Source of the DNA: Dongia sedimenti
GTDB taxonomy: Bacteria; Pseudomonadota; Alphaproteobacteria; Dongiales; Dongiaceae
DNA length: 64,000 nucleotides
NCBI GenBank assembly: GCA_030715195.1
Contig: JAUYVI010000001.1
Coordinates: forward strand, 62,001-126,000
Direction of reading: 5' to 3'
Below are positions 53,946-62,976 of the stretch, piece after piece (within the stretch, counting starts at the first letter, position 1; each line of letters starts with the position of its first letter). Made by a program: the position numbers and the translations under genes. The notes beneath the pieces were generated by a model. The model saw only the letters and a list, made by a program, of their open reading frames with translations. It was not told where the DNA came from and searched no databases.

Positions 53946-55819
53946 TGCGCAAACTCCCCAATCGCACCCAATCTCGCGTTTTCAACCGGCGCGCTGCGCT
54001 GATGGGACTCGGCCAAGCCGGGCTGACATTGGCTCTGGCGGGACGGCTCTATTACCTGCAGGTGCTGCAGGCGGACAAATACAAGCTTCTGGCCGACGAG
54101 AACCGGATCAATCTCCGGCTGCTGCCGCCCTCGCGCGGCCTGATCTACGACCGCTTCGGCCTGCCCCTCGCCGACAATTACCCGAACTACCGGGCGATGC
54201 TGGTTGCGGAGCAGACCTCGGATCTCGCGCGCACCCTGGCGGATTTCGCCGAGTTGGTGCCGATCACCGAACGCGAGCGGGCGAAGATCATGAAGGAGCT
54301 CTCGCGCAACCGGCCCTTCACGCCGATCCCGGTCAAGGAGGATCTCGACTGGGAGCAGGTGAGCCGGGTCGAGATCAATCTGCCCGATCTTCCCGGGATC
54401 AGCATCGAGGTCGATCAGAAGCGCGTCTATCCCTTCGGCGGCATCGCCGCGCATCTGTTGGGCTACGTCTCGGCGCCGAACGAGAAAGATATCGAGGACG
54501 ACAAGGATCCCCTGCTCTCGCTGCCCGGCATCCGCATCGGCAAGAACGGGCTGGAGCGGCAATACGAGTCGCCGTTGCGCGGTCAGGCGGGACAGAGCGA
54601 GCTCGAGGTCAATTCGGTCGGCCGCGTGATCCGCGAACTCGCGCGCGAGGAGGGAACGCCGGGCAAGGACCTGGTGACCAGTCTCGATATCGGATTGCAG
54701 CAGTTCGTGCAGCAGCGCCTTTCGGCGGAGTATTCCGGCGCGGCCGTGATCATGGATATCTATAACGGCGACATCCTGGCCATGGCCTCGACGCCGACTT
54801 ACGACCCTTCCGCCTTCTACCGCGGCCTTTCGCCGGCGGAGTGGCAGCAGCTCACTTCCGACGAATATCATCCGCTCACCAACAAGGCGATCGCCGGTCA
54901 GTTCGCGCCGGGCTCGACGTTCAAGATCGCGACCGCAGTCGCTGCTCAGCAGGTCGGCGTCAGCCCGGCCTTCAACGTGTTCTGTCCCGGCTATTACACG
55001 CTCGGCAACATGCGCTTCCATTGCTGGAAGAAGGAGGGCCACGGTCATGTCGACATGCCGGGCGCGCTCCAGCATTCCTGCGACGTTTTCTTCTACGAGC
55101 TGGCGCGCACGATCGGCATCGATGCCATCGCCGTGGCGGCTCGAGAACTGGGCTTGGGCGATGTCGCTGGCCTCGATCTTCCCGGCGAGCGGCCAGGTGT
55201 GATGCCGACTCGTGCCTGGAAGAAGGCGACCCTCGGTCAGTCTTGGCATCCGGGCGAGACGCTGATCAACGGCATCGGCCAGGGCTTCGTGCTGGCGACG
55301 CCTCTGCAGCTCTGCGTGATGACGGCGCGGGTCGCCAATGGCGGCTATGCGGTGAAACCGCATCTCTTCAAGGCGAACGAGCCGCCGAAGGCCGACGGGC
55401 CGAGCCCGTACCCCAAGATGAATCTGCAGCAAAGCTGGCTCGATGTCGTGAAGGACGGTATGGACCGGGTCTGCAACAACCAGCGCGGCACAGCCTATAG
55501 CTCGCGCATCACCATCCCCGGCATGGAGATGGCGGGGAAGACCGGCAGCGCCCAGGTTCGCCGCATCAGCATGGCCGAGCGCGCGACCGGTGTCCGCAAG
55601 AACGAGGACATTCCCTGGCGCCAGCGCGACCACGCCCTGTTCGTCGCCTTCGCGCCGGTGCACGAGCCGCGCTATGCCTGTGCCGTCGTCATCGAGCATG
55701 GCGGCGGCGGTGCCCGGTATGCGGGCCCGATCGCCCGCGACATGCTGATCGAGACCCAGCGCCGCGATCCCGCGCGCCGCAATCCGAACAACGAAGGCGG
55801 AAGGCGGGAGATGCCTTGA
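53945..55819 (+). CDS. mrdA: penicillin-binding protein 2 MrdA
   Basis: Class B PBP, the transpeptidase of the elongasome, 624 residues from GTG 53945. Short cytoplasmic tail, membrane helix about 17-37, pedestal domain, then the transpeptidase domain with SxxK at S324-T-F-K327, the SxN-equivalent SCD in LQHSCDVFFYELA, and KTG at K532 in MAGKTGSAQVRR. The C-terminal residues RRDPARRNPNNEGG form a polar tail. It overlaps mreD and rodA by one base on each side. Confidence 0.96.
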   Translation: MRKLPNRTQSRVFNRRAALMGLGQAGLTLALAGRLYYLQVLQADKYKLLADENRINLRLLPPSRGLIYDRFGLPLADNYPNYRAMLVAEQTSDLARTLADFAELVPITERERAKIMKELSRNRPFTPIPVKEDLDWEQVSRVEINLPDLPGISIEVDQKRVYPFGGIAAHLLGYVSAPNEKDIEDDKDPLLSLPGIRIGKNGLERQYESPLRGQAGQSELEVNSVGRVIRELAREEGTPGKDLVTSLDIGLQQFVQQRLSAEYSGAAVIMDIYNGDILAMASTPTYDPSAFYRGLSPAEWQQLTSDEYHPLTNKAIAGQFAPGSTFKIATAVAAQQVGVSPAFNVFCPGYYTLGNMRFHCWKKEGHGHVDMPGALQHSCDVFFYELARTIGIDAIAVAARELGLGDVAGLDLPGERPGVMPTRAWKKATLGQSWHPGETLINGIGQGFVLATPLQLCVMTARVANGGYAVKPHLFKANEPPKADGPSPYPKMNLQQSWLDVVKDGMDRVCNNQRGTAYSSRITIPGMEMAGKTGSAQVRRISMAERATGVRKNEDIPWRQRDHALFVAFAPVHEPRYACAVVIEHGGGGARYAGPIARDMLIETQRRDPARRNPNNEGGRREMP

Positions 55820-56988
55820 TGGGACTGGGACCGCAGCTCGGCGTCTCCGCACGCAACCGGATGACCTGGCGCGACAAGATCGCGCATATCAGCTGGCCGA
55901 TGATCTTCCTGATCGGCTGCATCGCGTCGATCGGCTTCGCCATGCTCTATTCGGCCGCCCACGGCAGTGCCGACCCGTGGATGGATCGCCAGGCCGCGCG
56001 CTTCGGCGTCGGCCTGGCGATGATGTTCGCGGTCGCCATGATCGACCTGAAGACGCTGATGCGCTTCGTCTATCCGGCCTACGTGGTTTCGATCCTGCTG
56101 CTGGTCTGGGTCGACTTCGCCGGCGAGGTCGGCATGGGCGCCCAACGCTGGATCGATCTCGGCGTGGTGCAGTTGCAGCCGTCCGAGATCATGAAGATCA
56201 CGCTGGTCATGACGCTGGCGCGCTATTTCCACGGCCTGAGCTACGAGGATGTCGGGCGTCCGCTCTCGCTGATCGTGCCGACGCTGCTGGTCCTGGTCCC
56301 GGCCGCGCTGGTGTTGAAGCAGCCCGATCTCGGGACCGCCGGCATGCTGATGATGGTGGCGGCGGCGATGTTCGTCGTGGTCGGGGTGCGCTGGTGGAAG
56401 TTCGCGCTGGTCCTGGCGATGGGCGTCGGCGTCGCCTACTACGCGTGGAACTCGCCGGACATCCTGCACGACTACCAGAAGGCCAGGATCATGACCTTCA
56501 TGGATCCGGAGAGCGATCTCCAAGGCACCGGCTATCACATCACGCAGTCCAAGATCGCGCTCGGCTCCGGCGGCGTCTGGGGCAAGGGCTTCCTGCAGGG
56601 GACGCAAAGCCATCTCGATTTTCTCCCGGAGCGGCAGACCGACTTCATCTTCACCATGTATGCCGAGGAGTTCGGCATGGTCGGCGGCCTGGTGCTGCTG
56701 GGCCTTTACGTGCTGCTGGTCGCCTATGGCGTGGTGATCGCGGTGCGCTGCAAGAGCCAGTTCGGACGGCTGCTGGCCTTCGGCCTGTCCTTCAATCTGT
56801 TCTGCTACTTCTTCATCAACACCGCGATGGTGATGGGCCTGATCCCGGTGGTCGGCGTGCCGCTGCCGCTGATTTCCTATGGCGGCACCGTGCTGATGAC
56901 CGTTCTGATCGGCTTCGGGCTGGTCATGTCGGTCAATATCCACCGCGACCAGCGGATCGGCCGGCGCCTGGGCAACGAGGACGCCTGA
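55819..56988 (+). CDS. rodA: SEDS-family lipid II polymerase RodA
   Basis: Glycosyltransferase partner of PBP2 in lateral wall growth, 389 residues with about ten membrane segments. Family motifs: GAQRWIDLG, LQPSEIMKI, KQPDLGTAGML, the loop with GTQSHLDFLPERQTDFIFTMYAEEFG, and PLPLISYGGTVLMT. ATG 55819 overlaps the mrdA stop. The mreB-mreC-mreD-mrdA-rodA block is complete. Confidence 0.96.
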   Translation: MGLGPQLGVSARNRMTWRDKIAHISWPMIFLIGCIASIGFAMLYSAAHGSADPWMDRQAARFGVGLAMMFAVAMIDLKTLMRFVYPAYVVSILLLVWVDFAGEVGMGAQRWIDLGVVQLQPSEIMKITLVMTLARYFHGLSYEDVGRPLSLIVPTLLVLVPAALVLKQPDLGTAGMLMMVAAAMFVVVGVRWWKFALVLAMGVGVAYYAWNSPDILHDYQKARIMTFMDPESDLQGTGYHITQSKIALGSGGVWGKGFLQGTQSHLDFLPERQTDFIFTMYAEEFGMVGGLVLLGLYVLLVAYGVVIAVRCKSQFGRLLAFGLSFNLFCYFFINTAMVMGLIPVVGVPLPLISYGGTVLMTVLIGFGLVMSVNIHRDQRIGRRLGNEDA

Positions 56989-57030
56989 TCCGTCCGGCCA
57001 AGCTATTGGGATTTCAGGTGAATTGGGCTA

Positions 57031-57059
57031 TCGACAAAGCCCGGACCCTTTGCTATATC
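57031..57059 (+). promoter_or_regulatory. predicted tRNA-Lys promoter
   Basis: TCGACA (57031-57036) and TATATC (57054-57059) with a 17-base spacer, about 64 bases upstream of the mature tRNA. The transcript start would be near 57066, at the foot of the next hairpin. Confidence 0.5.
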
Positions 57060-57066
57060 CCGCCGC

Positions 57067-57088
57067 GGCCGCGCCAGTCAGCGCGGCC
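57067..57088 (+). terminator. perfect 8-bp hairpin upstream of tRNA-Lys
   Basis: GGCCGCGC (57067-57074) and GCGCGGCC (57081-57088) enclose CAGTCA and are followed by TTGATCTTT. It lies 78 bases after rodA and could end the mre transcript, yet it would also be at the 5' end of the tRNA precursor if the promoter just upstream is used. Confidence 0.5.
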
Positions 57089-57122
57089 TTGATCTTTCCG
57101 GACACCCACCGATTCCGGGGCC

Positions 57123-57183
<61 letters not shown>

Positions 57184-57198
<15 letters not shown>

Positions 57199-57516
57199 TC
57201 CCAAACCCAGGATTTCTGCGGCTCTCAGGCGCTTCCGACGCGGTGTTGGTGCGTCGGTTTTACGGTCCCACGAGCCCGGTTTTACGATTTCAGTTGCGTT
57301 CTGTTCCGCGGTCGCAGCGTTGAGAACGCCGATCGCGATCTTGGCTTTGCGCTCTTGCTCTGTGTAGTGCTCGACCATTTCCTTCGTGTCGTGGCCGGTG
57401 ATGGAGGCGATTACGTCCCAGCTCAGGCCGAGCTCCTTGAGCCGCGTGGCGGCGGACAGGCGTAGGCCATGAGGAGTGACACCGGCGGAGCGGTGGGTGC
57501 GGCCGCGCTCGGCCAT
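57184..57516 (-). pseudogene. C-terminal remnant of a tyrosine integrase
   Basis: A 110-codon piece of a phage-type tyrosine recombinase. It keeps the later part of the catalytic domain: TPHGLRLSAATRLKELGL (H-x-x-R motif), ITGHDTKEM (GH), and EHYTEQE with the nucleophile tyrosine, followed by a C-terminal tail. Integrases of this kind have about 350-400 residues; the DNA-binding and first catalytic arginine regions are missing, so it cannot be active. The frame is open some 30 codons further upstream without clear homology and no ATG there. The last codons (WWAQ-stop) are read from the tRNA-Lys 3' end. This is the expected geometry for an element inserted at a tRNA, here mostly lost. Confidence 0.85.
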
Positions 57517-57632
57517 GCTTTCTCGCTGAAAACCGTTTAGGCTCGATTGTGCGTAGTGACCCGATGGCTCCGCAGGAGTGAGCTGCCTGATCGCATCGAT
57601 CCAGCTCGATGCTGCGCTCGGCCCATGCCCGA

Positions 57633-58454
57633 CTATTTCAGGACATCGGCCAGGAAGCGCTGGAGCAGCGGATTGAATTGCTCCGGTGCCTCCCAGAACG
57701 GCGCATGGCCGATCTTCGGAAAGATATGGACCTTGCCGTCCCAGAGATTGCCGTAGGTGAGGCTGGCGCAGTAGTCGTTGTTGATGAAGGGCTCGCCGCC
57801 GCCATTGGCGACTGCGACCGGAACGGAGGTCTTCTCGACCACCTCGCGCTGGTTGGAGCCCGAGCCGGCAAGGAAGGCCTCGAACATATAACGGCGGGCG
57901 CGGCCGTCGGTGCGTTGCACGGCTTCCAGCAGGAAAGGCTCGAAGGGCGCATCGACGCCGCAGGTATGGTGCGCGAAATTCTCGGCGTCAGGGCCGGTGA
58001 AGTTTTCCTTGCTGGCAAGGCCGATATGCTCGCAGGGTAGGAAGCCGAGCCCGACTTCCTCCTGCGTTTTGCCGACCGGCGGCGTGCCGGTGATGAGTAG
58101 GCCCGCGATCTGCGACGAGCGGGGCAGCATCTCGATGCCGATATGGCCGCCGAGCGACCAGCCGACGACGGCGACGCGGCCGACCTTGAGTGCCGCGAGC
58201 ACTTCGAGCGCCGCTTCGGCATAGGCCGGCATGCTGTAGGAGCGGCGGGGATCCGGAGCATCCGATGATTTTCCGTGGCCCGGCAGGTCCATGGCGATGC
58301 AGCGGTATTTCGCGCCGATCTCGCCCGTCATCTGGTGGCGGAACACCTCCTTGCAGGAGGAATTGCCGTGGATGAAGAGAACGTCGGGGCCTTTGCCTTC
58401 GCTGTCGGCCGCGGCGATCTGTGCATGGCTGGTCTCGACCCTGAACTCTTTCAT
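57633..58454 (-). CDS. alpha/beta-fold hydrolase
   Basis: A 273-residue cytoplasmic enzyme with the alpha/beta hydrolase order: oxyanion strand FIHGNSSCKEVF, MDLPGHGKSSDAP, nucleophile elbow VVGWSLGGHIG with Ser100, and the late histidine in KIGHAPFWEAPEQF. The acid residue is likely in the PVAVANGGGEPFINNDY region. AGGGAGAGGG precedes ATG 58454. Substrate cannot be told from sequence; esterase or haloalkane-type activity are possible. It is divergent from the M20 gene. Confidence 0.88.
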   Translation of the reverse strand: MKEFRVETSHAQIAAADSEGKGPDVLFIHGNSSCKEVFRHQMTGEIGAKYRCIAMDLPGHGKSSDAPDPRRSYSMPAYAEAALEVLAALKVGRVAVVGWSLGGHIGIEMLPRSSQIAGLLITGTPPVGKTQEEVGLGFLPCEHIGLASKENFTGPDAENFAHHTCGVDAPFEPFLLEAVQRTDGRARRYMFEAFLAGSGSNQREVVEKTSVPVAVANGGGEPFINNDYCASLTYGNLWDGKVHIFPKIGHAPFWEAPEQFNPLLQRFLADVLK

Positions 58455-58602
58455 CGCGCCCTCTCCCTGGCCTTTGCCCCGATCTCGGTTGGTTCTTAAT
58501 CGGCCGGTCTTCCGGAGGGCAATTGTTAGGGGTGATAGGCGACACCCAATGGGATCGCGTGCCAACCTCATGGCTTCGACGCGGTATCAGGGGAGGAAAG
58601 CG

Positions 58603-59913
58603 ATGTCGGCACGGCTCTTCGACAGCGTTGCGGCGCGGCTCGATCGGGAGACGAGCTTCCTGCTCGACTTGACCCGCAGCATGGTCCGGATCCCGACCGT
58701 GAATCCCAAATTCGAGGCGGATCCCGAGATCAACCGCGAGCCGGACCACCAGGACCTGCTCGACACGGTCTTGAGCGACATCGGCTTCAAGACCACCCGC
58801 AGCTTTCCCTTGGAAGGCCGGCCGAACCTGACCGGCGACTGGGCGGGCGACGAAGAACGCAGCCTCATTCTCTGCGGCCACGTGGACGTCGTGCCGATCG
58901 GCGAGCGCGCGCTCTGGACCGTCGATCCATTCGGCGGCGAGATCAAGAACGACAAGCTCTACGGTCGTGGCGCGCTCGACATGAAAGGCGGGCTCGCGGC
59001 CTGCATCGCCGCCTGTCGTGCGCTGCGCTTGGAGGGTGTCGAGCTCGCCGGCCGGGTCTCGGTCCATGCCGTCGTCGATGAGGAGGCCGGCGGCTTCGGC
59101 GCCATGGATCTGGTGAAGCGCGGGCAGATGGCCAAGGCCGCGATCATCGCCGAGCCGACCTGGGGCGTGGTGAATCCCTCGGAGGGCGGTCTGGAATGGG
59201 TGCGCGTCACAATCCGCGGCAAGAACGCCCATGCCGGCTGGCGCTACAACTCCATCTATCCCCAGGTGCCGCGCAATACCCGGCCGGAGCCCGGCGTCAA
59301 TGCGATCGAGCTCGGCGCGCGCTTCATCGAAGCGGTGCGCGAGCTGGAACGGGAATGGGGCATGCGCAAGTATCATCCCGACTTGCCGCCCGGAATCACC
59401 ACGATCAATCCGGGCGTGATGCTGGCGGGCGCCGGGATGGGCGAGGATGGACGCCCGAAGGTCACGACCAATCCGGCGATCATCCCGGATGTTTGCGTGA
59501 TGGACTTCGATCTCAAATTCCTGCCGAGCGAAAGCGCGGCCGACGTGCGGCGCGAGTTCGAGGATTTCGTGCACCATTGGGCCCAGACCAATAGCTGGCT
59601 GCGCGACAATCCGCCTAAGGTGCAATGGGAATTGGGCGGCCTGCATTTCCCGCCGGTCGATACGCCGACCGATCATCCGATCGTCCGTTCGCTGGTCTCG
59701 AACCGCAAGAAGCTCGGCCGCGAGACCGACATTGCCGGCTTCGTTGCGGTCAGCGACGCTGCGCATTACGCGGGTGCCGGTGCCACCTGCGTCATCTACG
59801 GGCCGGGCGGCGACGGTTTCCACGGCATCGACGAATACATCGAGATTCCCTCACTCCTGGAGAGCGCAAAGATCATCGCCGCCACCATCGTTGATTGGTG
59901 CGGCACACGCTGA
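58603..59913 (+). CDS. M20 family metallopeptidase (ArgE/DapE-like)
   Basis: Zinc-dependent amidohydrolase, 436 residues from ATG 58603 (GGGAGG six bases upstream; the open frame reaches back into the divergent gene). Metal ligands are present in ILCGHVDVVP (His), GRGALDMKGGLAA (bridging Asp), VVDEEAGGFGA (catalytic Glu and next ligand Glu), AEPTWG, and a late His near GPGGDGFHGIDEYIEI. The dimerisation insert begins at VRVTIRGKNAHAGWRYNSIYPQ. It is of the ArgE/DapE type but the longer loop NSIYPQVPRNTRPEPG is unusual. It lies upstream of a LuxR regulator and a Liv-type importer, so a peptide or N-acyl amino acid is a reasonable substrate class (inference). Confidence 0.88.
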   Translation: MSARLFDSVAARLDRETSFLLDLTRSMVRIPTVNPKFEADPEINREPDHQDLLDTVLSDIGFKTTRSFPLEGRPNLTGDWAGDEERSLILCGHVDVVPIGERALWTVDPFGGEIKNDKLYGRGALDMKGGLAACIAACRALRLEGVELAGRVSVHAVVDEEAGGFGAMDLVKRGQMAKAAIIAEPTWGVVNPSEGGLEWVRVTIRGKNAHAGWRYNSIYPQVPRNTRPEPGVNAIELGARFIEAVRELEREWGMRKYHPDLPPGITTINPGVMLAGAGMGEDGRPKVTTNPAIIPDVCVMDFDLKFLPSESAADVRREFEDFVHHWAQTNSWLRDNPPKVQWELGGLHFPPVDTPTDHPIVRSLVSNRKKLGRETDIAGFVAVSDAAHYAGAGATCVIYGPGGDGFHGIDEYIEIPSLLESAKIIAATIVDWCGTR

Positions 59914-59986
59914 TCCTGCCCGGTTTTTGGGCAAGAACTGCGCGCGCGGCAAGCAGATCGACCGTGGCCGGCAAGGTGAATGCATA

Positions 59987-60027
59987 TTGACAGCGGCGTG
60001 ACATCGACGCTTCCATGACAGATGTCA
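59987..60027 (+). promoter_or_regulatory. consensus -35 element and palindrome upstream of luxR-type gene
   Basis: TTGACA at 59987-59992 is a perfect -35 hexamer; no good -10 follows at 16-18 bases. TGACAGATGTCA (60016-60027) is a palindrome (TGACA arms, 2-base centre), and a further TGACA lies at 59999-60003. This looks like an activator- or autoregulator-dependent promoter. Confidence 0.45.
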
Positions 60028-60052
60028 CACGAACCGATGTCGGGTGGTTCCC

Positions 60053-60859
60053 ATGCCTGAAACGGCGCGATTTGCACCGAGGCAGAGAAAGCCGGGTCGA
60101 GCGCCGCTCGGCGACGCTTCGCTGCATGTCGATGCCGCGCTGAAGGTTCTGGACGACATCGAAAGCTGCTCCGAGCTCGACGTGAAGCTTGGCGGCCTCT
60201 GCTCCCGGCTCGGCTTCGACTATTTCTCCTTCGTGCTGGCGGATCGCCATCAATTGGGCGATGCGACGCTCGGGACTGCGCGCGCCGGCGAGCCGATGAT
60301 CGCCAACAGTTATCCAAAGCCTTGGCGCGAGCGCTACGGCCGCGCCCGCTACGACCGGGTCGATCCGGTCGTCACGGTGGGCAGTCGCACCCGACGGCCG
60401 TTCTTCTGGGGCGATGCCGAATATCTGCGGCACCTCTCGGAGCCGCGCCGCCGCGTCTTCGACGAGGCGCGCGATTTCGACATCCGCTCCGGCTACACCG
60501 TGCCGCTGCACGGGCCGACCGGCGAATGCGGGCTGTTCTCCGTATCGACCGCGGGCGAGATGAGCCGCTGCGAGGCGGCGGTCGGCGAGAGCCGCCATCT
60601 CCTCCAGCTGATCGGTTCCCAGGTCTATAGCCTTGTGGTCGATCGGCTTTGTCCCGCGACCGAGGTGCCGGAACTGACCGAGCATGAGCGCGTCTGCCTC
60701 AGCTGGACGATCCGCGGCAAGACCGCCTGGGAGATCGCGCAGATCCTCAATCGCAGCCGTCCGACCATCGACTTCCATCTGCAGCGGGCGATCCGCAAGC
60801 TCGGTGCTGCCAACAAGGTCCACGCCGCCTTCAAGGCGCTGCACGCCGGGCTGATCTAA
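60053..60859 (+). CDS. LuxR-type autoinducer-binding transcriptional regulator (orphan)
   Basis: A 268-residue regulator with an N-terminal autoinducer-binding domain and a C-terminal LuxR-type helix-turn-helix. All six residues invariant in ligand domains of this family occur at the exact family spacing: Trp91, Tyr95, Asp104, Pro105, Trp119, Gly147. The three of the DNA-binding domain are also there: Glu212, Leu216, Gly222 in ELTEHERVCLSWTIRGKT, followed by TAWEIAQILNRSRPTIDFHLQRAIRKL. No luxI-type synthase is in the window, so it is a candidate LuxR solo. ATG 60053 is chosen; GTG 60044 is an alternative start. The ABC transporter starts 95 bases downstream in the same direction. Confidence 0.9.
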   Translation: MPETARFAPRQRKPGRAPLGDASLHVDAALKVLDDIESCSELDVKLGGLCSRLGFDYFSFVLADRHQLGDATLGTARAGEPMIANSYPKPWRERYGRARYDRVDPVVTVGSRTRRPFFWGDAEYLRHLSEPRRRVFDEARDFDIRSGYTVPLHGPTGECGLFSVSTAGEMSRCEAAVGESRHLLQLIGSQVYSLVVDRLCPATEVPELTEHERVCLSWTIRGKTAWEIAQILNRSRPTIDFHLQRAIRKLGAANKVHAAFKALHAGLI

Positions 60860-60953
60860 CCCGCTTTCGGCATAACTATCATCTCTACTAGGCGTCCACC
60901 GCGCCGTCCTTCGCTACATTTCCGCACCGTGTTTGAGAGCGGAGGGGACGACG

Positions 60954-62216
60954 ATGACGTGGAATGTAGGATCGCGGGCCTGGGTCAAGCGGGCCGTGGC
61001 GCCGCTGGCCCTGACCATTGGATTGGCGACCATTGCGGCGGCACACGCCGAGGACACGGTGAAGATCGGAATCCTGGCCCAGGTGACCGGATCCTCCAGC
61101 GCCGATGCGCAGGAATCGATCCGCGGCGCCCAGATGGCGATCGACGAAGCGAATGCGGCGGGCGGCATCGCCGGCCACAAGTTCGAGCTCGTGGTCGGCG
61201 ACGTGAAGAACGGCGATGCCGGCGATGTGACGAGCGCGGCCGAACGGCTGCTGGGCGATGACGACGTCCATTTCATGCTGACCGGCTATGCCAGCCTCAC
61301 CAATTTCGAGATCGACATGATGGCCGAGGCCGGCATGCCCTATATGCTGGCTGCGACCTCGACCCAGACCCGCGAGATCATCGCGCCCAATCCCGACAAG
61401 TACTGGTGCTGCTGGTCGCTGACCCCGTCCTTCGATGCCTACGGCACCGATGTCACGGTCCTGGCGGAGAATCTCGCCAAGGCCGGCAAGATCAAGCTCA
61501 AGAACCACAAGGTCGCCATTATCTCCTCCGACAACGCCTATTCGAAGACCATCTCGGAGGCGATGAAGGTCAAGTTCAAGGCAGCCGGCTGGACCATCAC
61601 CGTCGATGAAATGGTGCCGTTCGGCGAGGTGAACGACTGGCGCACCATCCTCACCAAGGTGCGGCAGGATCCGCCGGACGTGGTGATCAATGCCGACTAC
61701 CTGCCGAACAATTCGGCGACCTTCCTGAAGCAGTTCCAGGAACAGCCGACCGACAGCCTGGTCTTCCTGCAATACGCGCCGAGTGTCCCGGAGTTCATCA
61801 AGCTCACCGGCGAGGGCTCGACCGGTGTCGTCTACGATCTGCTCGGCGGCGTCATCAACTCGCCGAAGAATCCCCGCGCCATCGATCTCTCGGAGAAGTT
61901 CAAGAAGCTCTACGGCGTCGATAGCGGCACCTACGGCATCGGCCTCTACGAGATGGTCAGCATCTACTTCGATGCCTTGAAGAAGTCCGGCGGCGATCCG
62001 ACGAACCATGAAGCCGTCGCCAAGGCAATCGGCGCGACCGACAAGGTTGCCGCCGAGGGCCGGATCCAGTTCGATCCGAAGACTCATCTGTCGGTGCAGG
62101 GCGACGACAACGTGCCGCTGCTGTTCTTCCAGATCTGGAAGGGCGACCGCGTCCTGATCCAGCCCGACAAGTTCAGCACCGGCGAATTTCAGCTGCCGCC
62201 CTGGATGAGCAAGTGA
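60954..62216 (+). CDS. ABC transporter periplasmic binding protein (Peripla_BP_6, Liv/urea type)
   Basis: A 420-residue protein from ATG 60954 (GGAGGGG eight bases upstream). Signal peptide ends near AAAHA-ED. The type I binding fold has VKIGILAQVTGSSSADAQESIRGAQMAIDEANAAGGIAGHKFELVVGD at its start and MLTGYASLTNFEI, FGEVNDWRTILTKVRQDPPDVVI in its body. This clan binds branched-chain amino acids, urea, short amides or aromatic acids; the ligand cannot be told. It is the first gene of the importer unit. Confidence 0.9.
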   Translation: MTWNVGSRAWVKRAVAPLALTIGLATIAAAHAEDTVKIGILAQVTGSSSADAQESIRGAQMAIDEANAAGGIAGHKFELVVGDVKNGDAGDVTSAAERLLGDDDVHFMLTGYASLTNFEIDMMAEAGMPYMLAATSTQTREIIAPNPDKYWCCWSLTPSFDAYGTDVTVLAENLAKAGKIKLKNHKVAIISSDNAYSKTISEAMKVKFKAAGWTITVDEMVPFGEVNDWRTILTKVRQDPPDVVINADYLPNNSATFLKQFQEQPTDSLVFLQYAPSVPEFIKLTGEGSTGVVYDLLGGVINSPKNPRAIDLSEKFKKLYGVDSGTYGIGLYEMVSIYFDALKKSGGDPTNHEAVAKAIGATDKVAAEGRIQFDPKTHLSVQGDDNVPLLFFQIWKGDRVLIQPDKFSTGEFQLPPWMSK

Positions 62217-62247
62217 GATCGGGCGGGTTGAAGACACGGCATGGCGC

Positions 62248-62976
62248 ATGCCCCTGCTGACCGTCGAATCCGCTTCGAAATCCTTCGGCGCGCTCCGTGC
62301 CGTGGACGGGGTGTCGTTCTCGGTCGAGCCCGGCGAGCTCTTCGGCATCGCCGGGCCGAACGGGAGCGGCAAGAGCACGCTCTTCAACCTCATCTCCGGT
62401 ATTCCCTTCGGCCCCGATAGCGGAAGGATCCTGTTCGCCGGGGAAGATCTCGCCGGCCGCAAGGGCCATCAGATCGCGCGGCTGGGCCTGGTGCGGACCT
62501 TTCAGCGCGAAACTGCCTTCGACACGCTGAGCGTCTTCGACAATGCGCTGATGGGGGCCACCTATGGCGGCAAGGGCCCAGTGCCCGAAGAGCGCAGCGC
62601 CGAAGCGCTCGCCTTCGTCGGCTTCGCGCCGGCGGATTTCGACCGCAAGGCCGCTGAACTCTCGGTCTACGACCGCAAGCGCCTGATGCTGGCGAGCGCG
62701 CTTGCCCTCTCGCCGCGCCTGCTCCTGCTGGATGAACCCGCCTCCGGCCTCACCAAGCCGGAGATCGAGGCGCTGATCGCGCTCATCCGCCGGATCGCGG
62801 CCACCGGTGCCACGATCCTGTTGATCGAGCATGTCCTGACGGTGCTGCTGGCGCTCTCGCAGCGGCTGATGGTGCTGAACGAGGGCAGCCTCCTGGTGCT
62901 CGACCGCCCGGATGTCGTGGTCCGCGATCCCCGCGTGATCCGCGCCTACCTCGGCGATCGGAGGCACGTGGCGTGA
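62248..62976 (+). CDS. Liv-type ABC transporter ATPase subunit 1 (LivG-like)
   Basis: A 242-residue ATPase. Walker A is GPNGSGKSTLF, Q-loop TFQRETAFD, Walker B LLLLDEPASGL, and the H-loop is LLIEHVL. The C-loop reads ELSVYDRKR where the usual form is LSGGQ/LPYGQ. This is a strong departure, though some Liv-type ATPases have related forms. It lacks the usual LivG C-terminal extension. Its stop overlaps the GTG start of the second ATPase. Confidence 0.9.
   Translation: MPLLTVESASKSFGALRAVDGVSFSVEPGELFGIAGPNGSGKSTLFNLISGIPFGPDSGRILFAGEDLAGRKGHQIARLGLVRTFQRETAFDTLSVFDNALMGATYGGKGPVPEERSAEALAFVGFAPADFDRKAAELSVYDRKRLMLASALALSPRLLLLDEPASGLTKPEIEALIALIRRIAATGATILLIEHVLTVLLALSQRLMVLNEGSLLVLDRPDVVVRDPRVIRAYLGDRRHVA

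Noticed and set aside
57547-58040. Plus-strand frames opposite the alpha/beta hydrolase
   Set aside because: Shadow translations without motifs, antisense to a gene with a complete catalytic set.
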